A stretch of DNA of 64,000 bases from Psychrobacillus sp. OK028. Lineage in GTDB: Bacteria; Bacillota; Bacilli; Bacillales_A; Planococcaceae. Positions 26,448 through 35,238 of the stretch are shown piece by piece; position 1 is the stretch's first letter, and every line of letters begins with the position of its first letter. Below the pieces are notes generated by a model that saw nothing but the letters and a program-made list of their open reading frames with translations, was not told the origin of the DNA and did not search any database. Position numbers and translations under genes: made by a program. The DNA is taken from positions 62,001 through 126,000 of the forward strand of contig NZ_FNHY01000007.1 in assembly GCF_900103605.1 (NCBI RefSeq), written 5' to 3'.

Positions 26448-27972
26448 GCTTTGCCCCCATCATATATTCACCGACTTCATTGGTCGTTAATGATTCACTG
26501 CTTGCAACTTTTTGAAGTTGGCCATTATATATAACGCCTATCGTATCCGCTACATTCATAATCTCTTCTAACTCCAATGAAACTAGTAAGATCGCTTTTC
26601 CTTGATCCCGTTGTTGAATCATCATGTTATGAATATTTTCAATCGCACCAATATCTACTCCTCGTGTTGGCTGAACGAAAATCATGAGCGGGGATTGTAA
26701 TTCGATTTCACGGGCAATAATTGCTTTTTGCTGGTTACCACCACTCATCGAACGAACTTGCGTCTTAATACCTTGTCCACTTCGAATATCAAATTGATCA
26801 ATTAGCTTGCTGCCAAATTGCTCAAATACATCTTTATTTAAAATTCCTTTACTAGAAAAGGGCTCTTTATAGTACTGCTTTAATGCTAAATTGGTTGATA
26901 AATCAAAATCCAAAAATAGTCCATAGCTTTGTCTATCTTCAGGTATATAAGAAATGCCAATTTCTGTCCGGTTTCTTATACTTTCGTTCGTAATGTCCTT
27001 GCCTTCGAGGAATATTTTTCCGTTGCTGACCTTTGTCAATCCGGCAATGGCATCTGCTATTTCCACTTGACCATTATCTGCAACACCCGCAATCGCAAAT
27101 ATTTCACCACTGCGGATCGTAAAGGAAACGTCCTTGACTACTTCAAATCCGTCTTCATTTTTTACAGTTAGATGTTCTATCTTCAATACTTCCTCTTTAA
27201 ACTGAGCAGGTACTTTTTCAGATTCAAAGCTTACCTCTCTACCCACCATTAATTGAGCCATCAGGTTGACTGATGTTGTTTTTACGTCCAACACATCCAC
27301 TAGTTTACCTTTGTTCAATACTGCACATCGATCGGCCACTTTCTTGATTTCTTCTAACTTATGTGTGATTAATATGATGGTTTTACCACTGTTTCGTAAA
27401 CCTTCGATAATACCGAGCAGGAAATCAATTTCTTGTGGCGTTAGAACTGCCGTTGGTTCATCAAATATAAGAATTTCTGCTTCACGATAAAGTACCTTTA
27501 AAATTTCCACCCGTTGTTGCATGGAAACCGTAAGATCGGCAATTTTTTTTGTAGGATCCACTTCCAAACCAAAGTCTTTGGACAATTCTTCAATTTTACG
27601 ATTAGCATTTCGAATATCTACGTATGGAAAGAGTCCTGCAAATCTTTTAATTGGCTCAATTCCTAAAGTAATATTCTCTGTAATCGTATAATCTTCGACT
27701 AACTTAAAATGCTGATGGACCATTCCGATGTTAAGGTTTGCTGCATGGTTCGGTGAACTAATCTGAACCTTCTCACCCCGAATATAGATTTCTCCTTCAT
27801 CGGGTTCGTACATCCCACTCAGAATACTCATCAATGTAGATTTGCCTGCACCATTCTCACCAAGCAAGGCAAATATTTCTCCTTTTTTTATGCCAATGGA
27901 TACGTCATCATTTGCTACTATTCCAGGGAAACTTTTAGTTATATGTTTCATTTCTACGATATAATCAGACAT
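26440..27972 (-). CDS. Nucleoside ABC importer ATPase (NupO/YufO-like)
   Basis: A 510-residue protein with two nucleotide-binding domains. Domain 1: Walker A GENGAGKST, the Q-loop region GMVHQHFKLVEDYTITENI typical of Bmp-type nucleoside ATPases, signature LTVSMQQRVEILKVL, Walker B ILIFDEPTAVLT. Domain 2: degenerate P-loop GVADNGQVEI, signature MSGGNQQKAIIAREI, and MIFVQPTRGVDIG, where the usual acidic Walker B residue is replaced (FVQPT instead of LDEPT), a known trait of this subfamily. Preceded by an intercistronic hairpin at 28008-28065. Confidence 0.92.
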   Translation of the reverse strand: MSDYIVEMKHITKSFPGIVANDDVSIGIKKGEIFALLGENGAGKSTLMSILSGMYEPDEGEIYIRGEKVQISSPNHAANLNIGMVHQHFKLVEDYTITENITLGIEPIKRFAGLFPYVDIRNANRKIEELSKDFGLEVDPTKKIADLTVSMQQRVEILKVLYREAEILIFDEPTAVLTPQEIDFLLGIIEGLRNSGKTIILITHKLEEIKKVADRCAVLNKGKLVDVLDVKTTSVNLMAQLMVGREVSFESEKVPAQFKEEVLKIEHLTVKNEDGFEVVKDVSFTIRSGEIFAIAGVADNGQVEIADAIAGLTKVSNGKIFLEGKDITNESIRNRTEIGISYIPEDRQSYGLFLDFDLSTNLALKQYYKEPFSSKGILNKDVFEQFGSKLIDQFDIRSGQGIKTQVRSMSGGNQQKAIIAREIELQSPLMIFVQPTRGVDIGAIENIHNMMIQQRDQGKAILLVSLELEEIMNVADTIGVIYNGQLQKVASSESLTTNEVGEYMMGAKHE

Positions 27973-28007
27973 TGATTGATCTCCTTCCTCACCCTAATAG
28001 GAAAAAT

Positions 28008-28065
28008 AATAGAAGTTCATCATTCCCTACTCATTCAAGTAGTAGGGAACCGATAAACTTCTATT
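28008..28065 (-). terminator. Intercistronic hairpin between lipoprotein and ATPase genes
   Basis: A two-part stem: outer AATAGAAGTT/AACTTCTATT (10 bp) and inner TTCCCTACT/AGTAGGGAA (9 bp). There is no clear U-run, so it more likely stabilises the upstream lipoprotein mRNA or gives partial termination. Confidence 0.65.
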
Positions 28066-28087
28066 GTCATTGTGTTTCTAATTCATC

Positions 28088-29239
28088 TTATAGTCCTGGA
28101 AATTCTTCTGGAGTGTGCTCATTGAAATTAGATGCAGGTACGATCGTGCCATCTTTCACTAACTCGTACGCGTCATTCAATTTGTTTAGCGTATCCTCAG
28201 ATAATTGATGACGGCCTTCTTCTTTAATAAATCCAGTCGAATCTGTATCCGCATAAAGAATTACATTTCCGCCTTTAAAGGTTCCATCAACAACAGAATT
28301 CAATGCCTTTTCAATGTTCATCGCCATGAATTTTACACCCGATGTTAACACGATATTCTCAGAACCATTCGCACCGTCATCATATTGGTCAACATCCACA
28401 CCAATTACTTTGACGTCGTCCTTTGCTTCCTTGACTGCTGTGAATACCCCATTACCAGTGCCACCTGCAGCAACAAAGATGATATCTGCACCTTGTTTAA
28501 TCAATGCATTTCCGATTACTTTACCGGTTGCTTCATCTGCAAAAGATCCTGCGTAGTTACCACCAACATCAGCACCCGTTACATCAGTCCCTGCATAACC
28601 GGACAATTCGACAAGTTCAACATTTTTTCCGAAAACCTTATTGGCATAATTTACGCCTGATTCAAAGCCAAATTGATAGTTTACATTTGAAGGATAAGCG
28701 ATTCCATTTACAACCGCTACTTTGTTTGTTTTTGTTTCAAGTGCTGCTGCAATCCCTGCAAAGAATCCACTTTCTTGTTCGGCGAAATTCATCGCATAGA
28801 CATTATCGAATTCAGTTTGGCCATCCACTGGAGTTGGCTCAGTGTCATTCATGATAAAGATCTTATCAGGGTTTTCTACAGCGATGCTCGATACCCCAGC
28901 AAATTGGAAACCAGGTGTAACAATTACATCATAATCTGCCACAATATCGGCAACAGCTTGTACAGCAGCAGCAGGATCACCTGTTGGTTCTTTAACTGCC
29001 TTTACTGTTGCTGTTGGATTATTTTCGATAAAGCTCAAAATACCGTTATAGTTATCTTCATTAAAGTTACCATCATCAACACCAGAAGGGCTTGTTACAA
29101 TGGCAATTTTTAGTCCGTCTTCACCTGTTCCAGACTTAGCTTCATTTTCCTTACTAGCGTCATTACCGCAGGCTGCCAAAATAGCAGTCATTAAAGCAAT
29201 AAATAATATCATTACTATTTTCTTTGTATTTTTCTTCAT
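28088..29239 (-). CDS. BmpA/NupN-type nucleoside-binding lipoprotein
   Basis: A 383-residue extracellular lipoprotein. The signal peptide ends in a lipobox (ILAAC, Cys about 24). The mature protein is of the Bmp (PnrA-like) family: IAIVTSPSGVDDGNFNEDNY near residue 48, DVIVTPGFQF, VAVVNGIAYPSNVNYQFGF, ADIIFVAAGGTGNGV and VIGVDVDQYDDG. The ATG at 29239 has GAGGAGG 9 nt upstream; in-frame codons further upstream fall inside the leader and are rejected. It is the first gene of the nucleoside import operon behind the purine riboswitch. Confidence 0.92.
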   Translation of the reverse strand: MKKNTKKIVMILFIALMTAILAACGNDASKENEAKSGTGEDGLKIAIVTSPSGVDDGNFNEDNYNGILSFIENNPTATVKAVKEPTGDPAAAVQAVADIVADYDVIVTPGFQFAGVSSIAVENPDKIFIMNDTEPTPVDGQTEFDNVYAMNFAEQESGFFAGIAAALETKTNKVAVVNGIAYPSNVNYQFGFESGVNYANKVFGKNVELVELSGYAGTDVTGADVGGNYAGSFADEATGKVIGNALIKQGADIIFVAAGGTGNGVFTAVKEAKDDVKVIGVDVDQYDDGANGSENIVLTSGVKFMAMNIEKALNSVVDGTFKGGNVILYADTDSTGFIKEEGRHQLSEDTLNKLNDAYELVKDGTIVPASNFNEHTPEEFPGL

Positions 29240-29280
29240 TGAAATTATCCTCCTCATTATAAGTATGTGCATTTTTGCAA

Positions 29281-29310
29281 AAATTAAAAGCACCGATTTA
29301 AACCGGTGCT
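29281..29310 (-). terminator. Riboswitch terminator
   Basis: Stem AGCACCG/CGGTGCT (7 bp) around ATTTAAAC, then TTTAATTTTT on the minus strand. It lies 66 nt past the aptamer, before the lipoprotein ribosome site, as expected for an OFF switch by transcription termination. Confidence 0.8.
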
Positions 29311-29375
29311 TGACTTTGGGCAGGTAGATAATGGAGTGGAATCAGCGAATAAGACTATCTCCATATATACACAAC

Positions 29376-29442
29376 CTCATAGTCAAGCCATTTACGGTAG
29401 CTTGGTAGAAACTTTCGGGCCATATCCCCAATATTATACGAG
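29376..29442 (-). ncRNA. Purine riboswitch aptamer, guanine type
   Basis: The minus strand carries the complete aptamer. P1 is CTCGTA/TATGAG; the core has TATAATATTGGGGATATGG, then AGTTTCTACC and CCGTAAA. The last junction reads GACTAT: C at the position equivalent to C74 of the xpt aptamer, which pairs with guanine (adenine switches have GATTAT). A terminator hairpin and the nucleoside importer follow. Guanine should therefore shut the operon off. Confidence 0.93.
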
Positions 29443-29730
29443 AAATAATATTTAATTTTTACTAGCTCATATTAACATCAGAAATTCTAAGCGTCAATAA
29501 AAACACGAACGTTTTTATAAATAAAATTAACAATGTTCGTGAATTTAATGAATATTTATAATAAAAGCAATACTATGAATAAATATTAAGGGAATTCTTC
29601 CTCTAGTTTGGACAACCGCTCTAAATTATTATAATTTTACTACTAGTTATTTACTTCATCGTAATGCAAACATGCATTTCTCTTTATAAAAATTCTCCAC
29701 AATTACTTAGGTGAAACTAGTACTTACGAC

Positions 29731-29836
29731 ATTAAACATACATCGCTTCTTGCAGATGCTAGTGAAGCACTGATAAGATTGGCCATTCCGATAATCAAAT
29801 TACCAATGTCTATCTCCACGTTACCATAGAAAATAA
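29731..29836 (+). pseudogene. Tyrosine integrase C-terminal remnant
   Basis: About 100 bp that aligns by eye with 45531-45645: CATCGCTTCTTGCAGATGCT matches the segment encoding the active-site region HTxxSLLAEA, followed by a degenerate copy of the part encoding LGHSDDQITKNVYLHV. Several indels destroy the frame and the very 3' end is absent. Confidence 0.65.
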
Positions 29837-29883
29837 ATTAGAATTCACATGCTTTCCTAATTTTGTTGTTATGCACGGAAACT

Positions 29884-29933
29884 AAAAAGCATCAAGATTT
29901 CTGCCATAATTGGCTAAAATCTCGATGCTTTTT
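29884..29933. terminator. Terminator-like hairpin in gene-free DNA
   Basis: AAAAAGCATC and AGATTT pair with AAATCT and GATGCTTTTT across a 16-nt loop. It has no obvious gene to end; possibly a relic of a lost gene beside the integrase remnant. Confidence 0.5.
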
Positions 29934-29956
29934 CATCTACGGTGTAAAAAAACAGA

Positions 29957-29996
29957 AGCTGTCTCAATTTTCATTTGAGACAGCTCCTTTTTTTAA
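29957..29996. terminator. Bidirectional terminator of the RidA gene
   Basis: An 11-bp perfect stem AGCTGTCTCAA/TTGAGACAGCT with a 7-nt loop. T-runs lie on both sides (CCTTTTTTT on plus, TTCTGTTTTTTT on minus). Confidence 0.8.
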
Positions 29997-30076
29997 ATAT
30001 AGGATATGCTTATTTCGCATTATCTATCGGCATTATCAAGTAACTATGAGTTCCTGTATTTACAAACAAATGCCTG

Positions 30077-31348
30077 TTATGCTTTTGGAGGTGTTCCTTC
30101 AGCATTTGATACAACAACATCGATTTGGATTAAAGCATTTTCAGGTAAAGCTGATACCCCAACTGTTCTTCGTGCAGGAACACCGCCTGGGAAGAATGTT
30201 GTGTAAACTTCGTCTACAGCATCTATATCCGCGATATTTGTAAGGAAGATATTTACTTTAACGATATCGTCCATTACGTGGTCAATACTTTCCACAATTG
30301 CCTTAACGTTTTTCAAGCACTGTTCAGCTTGCTCTTTTACACCACCATTTACCAATTGGCCAGTTTTTGGATCCAAAGGTAATTGACCTGAAAGGTGATT
30401 GTAATGAGAGAACGCTACAGTTTGTGTAGACAGAGAACTCTTTGGTGCATTGTCAGTGTTGTTTGCCCAAATAACGATTCCATGTCTGTCTTCAATTTCT
30501 TGTGGAGGTGTACCATCTCCGTGTGACACGACTGCTTCCATTTGTACCAAAGCATCCATCGGTAGAGCTGAAGCTGCGACTACTGTCCGTGCAGGGACAT
30601 AGGCAACGGCTCTAGCGATAGCAGAGTCTGGGAAGAATGTTGAATATACTTCGTTAACCGCTTCAACATCTGAAAGGTCTTTAAGGAAGATCGTCATTTT
30701 AACAATATCGTCAAAAGGAACGTCGATACTTTCTAAAATTGTCTTAATATTTTTCAAGCTCTGTGCAGCCTGCTCTTTCACTCCACCAGTTACCAATCTG
30801 CCTGTTTTTGGATCGATCGGCAATTGAGCTGATAGATAATTGTAATGAGAGAATGCTACAGTTTGTGTAGATAGCGGACTTGTAGGTGCGTTCGATGTGT
30901 TATTTGTAAGCTTGATGAGATCGCCTGCTTGGGGTGCGTTTGGAATTGAACCTTCACCGTGTGACACAAGTGCTTCAATTTGCACCAAAGCATCCATAGG
31001 CAAAGCTGCAACTGCAACTGTTGTTCTTGAAGGAACGTAGGTTGGGAAGAATGTTTTATAAACTTCGTCTACAGCGTCAACATCCTTGATATCCTTAACG
31101 AATACCGTGATTCGAACGATATCGCTCATAACATGATCGATGCTGTCTACAATTGCCTTGATATTTTTAAAGCACTGTTCAGCTTGCTCTTTTATACCAC
31201 CAGCTACTAATTTACCAGTGTTCGGTTCGATAGGTAATTGAGCTGAAAAATTATTGTAGTGAGAGAAAGCTACAGTTTGTGAATATAGACCGTTACCGTT
31301 TGGAGCATTTTCTGTATTTTTTGCTGATACTGCGTTATAACTGCTAAT
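30077..31348 (-). CDS. Triple RidA-domain protein with non-canonical ATT start
   Basis: Three RidA/YjgF domains in one 423-residue chain: about residues 1-133, 143-284 and 290-423. Each repeats NAPxxxLxSQTVAFSHYN, LPxxPxTGxLVxGGxKEQA and the end strand with the conserved Arg (YVPSRTT near residue 108, YVPARTV, GVPARRT). RidA proteins are homotrimers that hydrolyse reactive enamine/imine intermediates from PLP enzymes, with active sites at subunit interfaces; this chain could fold as a single-chain trimer. Reading upstream of the first ATG (31129) the frame stays open and RidA-like for 73 more codons to a stop. The only start there is ATT at 31348, 9 nt after AAAAGGGG. Either ATT is used, as in infC, or an ATG was lost. 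The last acidic residue is Asp rather than Glu in domain 3 (QIDVVV). Confidence 0.8.
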   Translation of the reverse strand: MSSYNAVSAKNTENAPNGNGLYSQTVAFSHYNNFSAQLPIEPNTGKLVAGGIKEQAEQCFKNIKAIVDSIDHVMSDIVRITVFVKDIKDVDAVDEVYKTFFPTYVPSRTTVAVAALPMDALVQIEALVSHGEGSIPNAPQAGDLIKLTNNTSNAPTSPLSTQTVAFSHYNYLSAQLPIDPKTGRLVTGGVKEQAAQSLKNIKTILESIDVPFDDIVKMTIFLKDLSDVEAVNEVYSTFFPDSAIARAVAYVPARTVVAASALPMDALVQMEAVVSHGDGTPPQEIEDRHGIVIWANNTDNAPKSSLSTQTVAFSHYNHLSGQLPLDPKTGQLVNGGVKEQAEQCLKNVKAIVESIDHVMDDIVKVNIFLTNIADIDAVDEVYTTFFPGGVPARRTVGVSALPENALIQIDVVVSNAEGTPPKA

Positions 31349-31410
31349 GAAAGTATTCCCCTTTTAGTTAAATTTTTTTAAAAAAATATTTATTAACTCA
31401 AGTATGCACC

Positions 31411-31678
31411 GAAAAAACTGGCCTTAACCATGGTTCCGTGATTTCAAAACGAAAAACGGATTCGCCATGAGAATCGTGTATGTATAAAAACGTAACAAAC
31501 TTTGGGCTGTGCTCAATACCGACACGACCCTTGCGATGCTGAAATCATTCCAATATATGGTATCCGCTGAAGCATTAAGGTTAACTCGCGGCCTAGTTAT
31601 ATCAAAGCTTTAATGCCTGATTTCTGTTGCGAAACTTGAGTTAGGAACCCTCGAGTGGTTACTCCGGTTGCTATTATA
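31411..31678 (-). promoter_or_regulatory. Promoter and long structured leader of the triple RidA gene
   Basis: On the minus strand an extended -10 promoter (TGCTATAAT; -10 at 31673-31678, weak -35 TAGTCA 17 bp upstream) would start a transcript of more than 300 nt ahead of the RidA gene. The leader is more GC-rich than its flanks and can form a 7-bp stem GCATTAA/TTAATGC (31572-31578 with 31610-31616). A terminal two-part hairpin is CATGG-CCGT/ACGG-CCATG (31428-31468), followed at 11 nt by TTTTTT. I do not recognise a known riboswitch. Segments such as CTCAAGTTTCGCAACAG faintly recall domain I of group II introns, so an intron fragment is an alternative. Confidence 0.4.
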
Positions 31679-31847
31679 GCAGGCTTTCTTCGTTTTGACT
31701 ACATGTTTCTTGTGAATTGTTCTTTTGAATTGAGTATTGTTTCTGGACAACAAAAGTTAAGGGCTGCGATTGGTGACTTTTTTATAAGTGAAGTCAAAAT
31801 AAAATAACGTTTTAAATTTAGGACACGCCGTTCATACTCATTGTCTT

Positions 31848-32090
31848 TTAACTTATTCTTTTCATTCCCCTCTCTTCTACGTTTTCCATAAAATTTTTAC
31901 TAAGGGATTGCTTCAGGTTATCACTTAGCTTTTTTAATCCTTTAATTGATTTTATCTCGAATGTATTTGGAGATAGACCAAATTTAAATGTGAGTTTTTT
32001 GCGTAAAAATATAAAAAACCATATAAACACAGCAAACTTGAAAAGCAGTCCCTCGGAAAATTTGCGTATATTAAGACATGAAATCCACAT
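31848..32090 (-). CDS. Small hypothetical protein, doubtful
   Basis: An 80-codon open frame with one hydrophobic segment (FKFAVFIWFFIFL) followed by a basic, polar half (GLKKLSDNLKQSLSKNF). The start codon has no clear ribosome site and base composition is like the surrounding spacer. It could be a genuine small membrane protein or chance. Confidence 0.2.
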   Translation of the reverse strand: MWISCLNIRKFSEGLLFKFAVFIWFFIFLRKKLTFKFGLSPNTFEIKSIKGLKKLSDNLKQSLSKNFMENVEERGMKRIS

Positions 32091-32620
32091 TAATGTTCAT
32101 ATTGAATAAAGAATAGGGATTATTATTTAAATATTTATTAAATACAAATATAGTACTAAAACTATATAAAATTAGAGTAATGCATTAGTTTGTAGTGATA
32201 AAAGTAACATTACCTTTGAAGATGAAGTTAAAAAACCCCATTTTATTAAGGTTTTATCTTTGTACAAAATTATTACATTCTTTTGTGGTTATTAGAGTTG
32301 CCAGCTACTAGTCTAACTATTAGAATAGGATAGACGTAAAGTGATACGTAATCCGTATTCTTCTTGTCTGAAACTAATTTATAGTTTTGCGCCATTCAAA
32401 CTCTTCCGCACTTTCATCCTGTTAAAATTTTATCTTCGATGTAGAAACAATTAATAATGCCTCTACTATCAACATAATAAGAGAAATATTAAGGACATTT
32501 TATTTTTTAGCATATTTATTTTTTTGCTCGATATATGAAACTTCCAATTTATCCCTTTTTTTCATGACAGAAGTAAGGGGTTTTTCGGTAGGGATTTTTA
32601 AATAATTATGAGGTGAATTC
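32091..32620. other. Gene-free interval upstream of the nickel-type importer
   Basis: About 530 bp of AT-rich DNA. A short inverted repeat ATACG-N5-CGTAT at 32344-32358 could be an operator for the importer operon; it is not the known NikR half-site spacing. Nothing else is recognised. Confidence 0.35.
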
Positions 32621-34234
32621 ATGAAAATATTTAAACAGATAGCTTTTGTTACGCTAATCGCTTCTCTTCTGTTGGCTGGGTGTAGTTCTTCTAACGATAA
32701 TCAGTCAAAAGGTGAGAACAACAAAGATAATGAAAGAAATAAGGACGAGCTTGTGTTGGCTTTTGACTCTGAGCCAGAAGCTGGGTTTGATCCAACAACG
32801 GGTTGGGGGCGTTATGGATCACCATTATTCCAAAGTACGCTGCTAAAAAGAGATGATAAGCTGAATATTGTCAATGATCTTGCGACGAACTATGAAGTAA
32901 GTGAAGATGGCAAGGTTTGGACAGTGAAACTACGTGAAGATGTAAATTTCTCTGATGGTGCACCATTAACGGCAAGCGATGTTGTATTTACATTTGAAAC
33001 AACTATAGATAACGGGTCTGTTGTAGACCTTAATGCTATAAAAAAGGTAGAAGCAGTGGATAACTACACAGTGAAATTTACACTAAAAGAACCACAATCT
33101 ACATTTGTTAATTCTTTAGTGGCAACAGGTATTGTCCCAAAACATGCATATGGTGCTGACTATGCAGAGAAGCCTATAGGTTCAGGACCATTCGAGCTTG
33201 TGCAATGGGACAAGGGACAGCAACTGATTGTAAAAGCTAATCCACAATACTATGATAAACAGCCGGCTTTTAAAAAAATAACGTTCTTATTTTTAAATGA
33301 AGATGCAGCATTTGCCGCTGCACAAGCAGGTACGGTTGATCTTGCGTATATACCAGCGGCATTTAGTAATCAGAAAGTATCTGGTATGACACTAGAATCG
33401 GTACAAACAGTAGATAATCGCGGAATTGTCTTCCCGTTTGTAAAATCTGGGGGAGTAACAGAAGATGGTTTACCTATTGGGAATGATGTAACAGCTGATC
33501 CGGCAATTCGTCATGCCATTAATATTGGTGTGGATCGTCAAGCATTAGTGGAAGGCGTATTGGAGGGGCATGGTACCCCAGCTTATACGTCGGTGGATGG
33601 CTTACCTTGGTGGAATCCTGATACAGTCATTAAGGATGGTGATTTGGAAGGTGCAAAGAAACTATTGAAAGAAGCTGGCTGGAAAGATACAGATGGAGAT
33701 GGGATTCTAAACAAGGGTTCTTTAAAGGCGGAATTTACGCTATATTACCAAGCAAATGACGCAATTAGACAATCCTTGGCCATTTCTGTTGCTGATATGT
33801 TGAAACCACTAGGCATTAATATTAAGTTAGAAGGCGGAAGCTGGGATATGATTGCTAAAAAAATGTATTCAAATCCGGTTCTAATGGGCTGGGGAAGTCA
33901 TGACCCACATGAAATGTACAATATCTATAGTAGTGAATCTGCAGGGATAGAGTATTACAATACGGGTTATTATCAAAATAAAAAGGTTGATGAATATTTT
34001 GCAAAAGCGCTTAGTGCTACAAGTGAAGAAGCCAATGAATTTTGGAAAAAAGCACAGTGGGATGGCACAACTGGTTTAAGTGCAAAAGGTGATGCTCCAT
34101 GGGCATGGTTAGTAAATATTGATCACTTGTACTTAGTGAAAGATGGACTTGATATCGGAGATCAAAGAATCCACGTTCATGGGCATGGTTGGCCAGCTAC
34201 AGATAATATTGTGGAATGGAAATGGGCTAACTAA
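32621..34234 (+). CDS. nikA: Nickel-type ABC importer binding lipoprotein (NikA-like)
   Basis: A 537-residue SBP_bac_5 (peptide/nickel class) lipoprotein. Lipobox LLLAGC, Cys about 21. Family motifs: LATNYEVSEDGKVWTVKLRE, FSDGAPLTASDVVFTFE, GSGPFELVQWDKGQQL near residue 190, and AIRHAINIGVDRQALVEGVL near 295. The ATG follows GAGGTG. It heads a five-gene operon nikABCDE. Binding proteins of this class take peptides, metallophores or Ni2+. Nickel is favoured by the urease operon 6 kb away and by the NikD/NikE-like split ATPases; a Ni-metallophore or peptide is the alternative. Confidence 0.8.
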   Translation: MKIFKQIAFVTLIASLLLAGCSSSNDNQSKGENNKDNERNKDELVLAFDSEPEAGFDPTTGWGRYGSPLFQSTLLKRDDKLNIVNDLATNYEVSEDGKVWTVKLREDVNFSDGAPLTASDVVFTFETTIDNGSVVDLNAIKKVEAVDNYTVKFTLKEPQSTFVNSLVATGIVPKHAYGADYAEKPIGSGPFELVQWDKGQQLIVKANPQYYDKQPAFKKITFLFLNEDAAFAAAQAGTVDLAYIPAAFSNQKVSGMTLESVQTVDNRGIVFPFVKSGGVTEDGLPIGNDVTADPAIRHAINIGVDRQALVEGVLEGHGTPAYTSVDGLPWWNPDTVIKDGDLEGAKKLLKEAGWKDTDGDGILNKGSLKAEFTLYYQANDAIRQSLAISVADMLKPLGINIKLEGGSWDMIAKKMYSNPVLMGWGSHDPHEMYNIYSSESAGIEYYNTGYYQNKKVDEYFAKALSATSEEANEFWKKAQWDGTTGLSAKGDAPWAWLVNIDHLYLVKDGLDIGDQRIHVHGHGWPATDNIVEWKWAN

Positions 34235-34236
34235 CT

Positions 34237-35238
34237 ATGCGTAAATTTAATGGTGGCAAGCTTGGATTATTTATATTGATGAAAGGTGTAAGAATGGTCA
34301 CGTTATTGGTGGCCATTTGTTTTATTTCATTTTTATTAGTAAAAAACTCTCCGATTGATCCAATTCAAGCCTATATTGGCGCAGACATGTTGAAGGTAGG
34401 TCCTGAACAACGAGAGAAGATAGCCGAGTATTGGGGATTGGATCAGCCAGTTATGGTGCAATTTTTGAACTGGGGTTCAGCTGTACTTGCAGGCGATTTA
34501 GGCACATCGATGATTTTTCGACGACCAGTAATTGAAGTTATTGGCGAACGTTTTTTCAATTCCTTAGCACTTATGTTATCAGCATGGCTATTATCAGGTG
34601 TAGTTGGCTTTGTGATGGGTGTTATAGCAGCGATGAAGAAGGGAACTTGGATTGACCGCATGATCAAGTGGTACTGTTTTACATTAGCTTCAACGCCTAC
34701 TTTCTGGATGGGTCTCCTTGTTCTAATGGTTTTTTCCGTATGGCTAGGATGGTTCCCTATCGGAATGGGGGTTCCTGCTGGAGTGCTTTCAGAAGATGTT
34801 ACCCTGATGGATCGAATACAACATCTTATTTTACCGGTACTGACGCTCAGTATATTAGGTGTCGCTAATGTAGCGCTACACACGCGCCAAAAACTGATTG
34901 TTGTCATGGCTAGTGATTATGTATTATTTGCTAGAGCAAGAGGTGAAAAGGGTTTCGCGTTATTTTGGCGACATGGATTACGTAATGTTGCGTTACCTGC
35001 GATTACATTACAATTTGCTGCTTTTAGTGAATTGTTTGGTGGAGCAGTGCTGGCAGAACAAGTATTTTCTTATCCAGGTTTAGGACAAGCAACTATAGAG
35101 GCAGGGCTTAGAGGGGACGTCCCCCTTTTATTAGGACTAGTAATATTTAGTACGATTTTTGTTTTTGTCGGCAATTTATTGGCGGATTTGAGCTATCGCG
35201 TATTAGATCCACGGACAAGAGAGGTGAGAAAGATATGA
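34237..35238 (+). CDS. nikB: Nickel-type ABC importer permease (NikB-like)
   Basis: A 333-residue permease with six TM helices and the BPD_transp_1 loop typical of OppB/NikB proteins (DYVLFARARGEKGFALFWRH near residue 228, followed by GLRNVALPAITLQFA). The N-terminal helix plus long extracytoplasmic region (GADMLKVGPEQREKIAEYWG, then LDQP) is the OppB signature. The start lies 2 bp after the nikA stop, and its end overlaps nikC by 4 bp. Confidence 0.85.
   Translation: MRKFNGGKLGLFILMKGVRMVTLLVAICFISFLLVKNSPIDPIQAYIGADMLKVGPEQREKIAEYWGLDQPVMVQFLNWGSAVLAGDLGTSMIFRRPVIEVIGERFFNSLALMLSAWLLSGVVGFVMGVIAAMKKGTWIDRMIKWYCFTLASTPTFWMGLLVLMVFSVWLGWFPIGMGVPAGVLSEDVTLMDRIQHLILPVLTLSILGVANVALHTRQKLIVVMASDYVLFARARGEKGFALFWRHGLRNVALPAITLQFAAFSELFGGAVLAEQVFSYPGLGQATIEAGLRGDVPLLLGLVIFSTIFVFVGNLLADLSYRVLDPRTREVRKI

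Noticed and set aside
29300-29460. Adenine riboswitch
   Set aside because: The junction reads GACTAT (C), not GATTAT (U), so guanine specificity is favoured.
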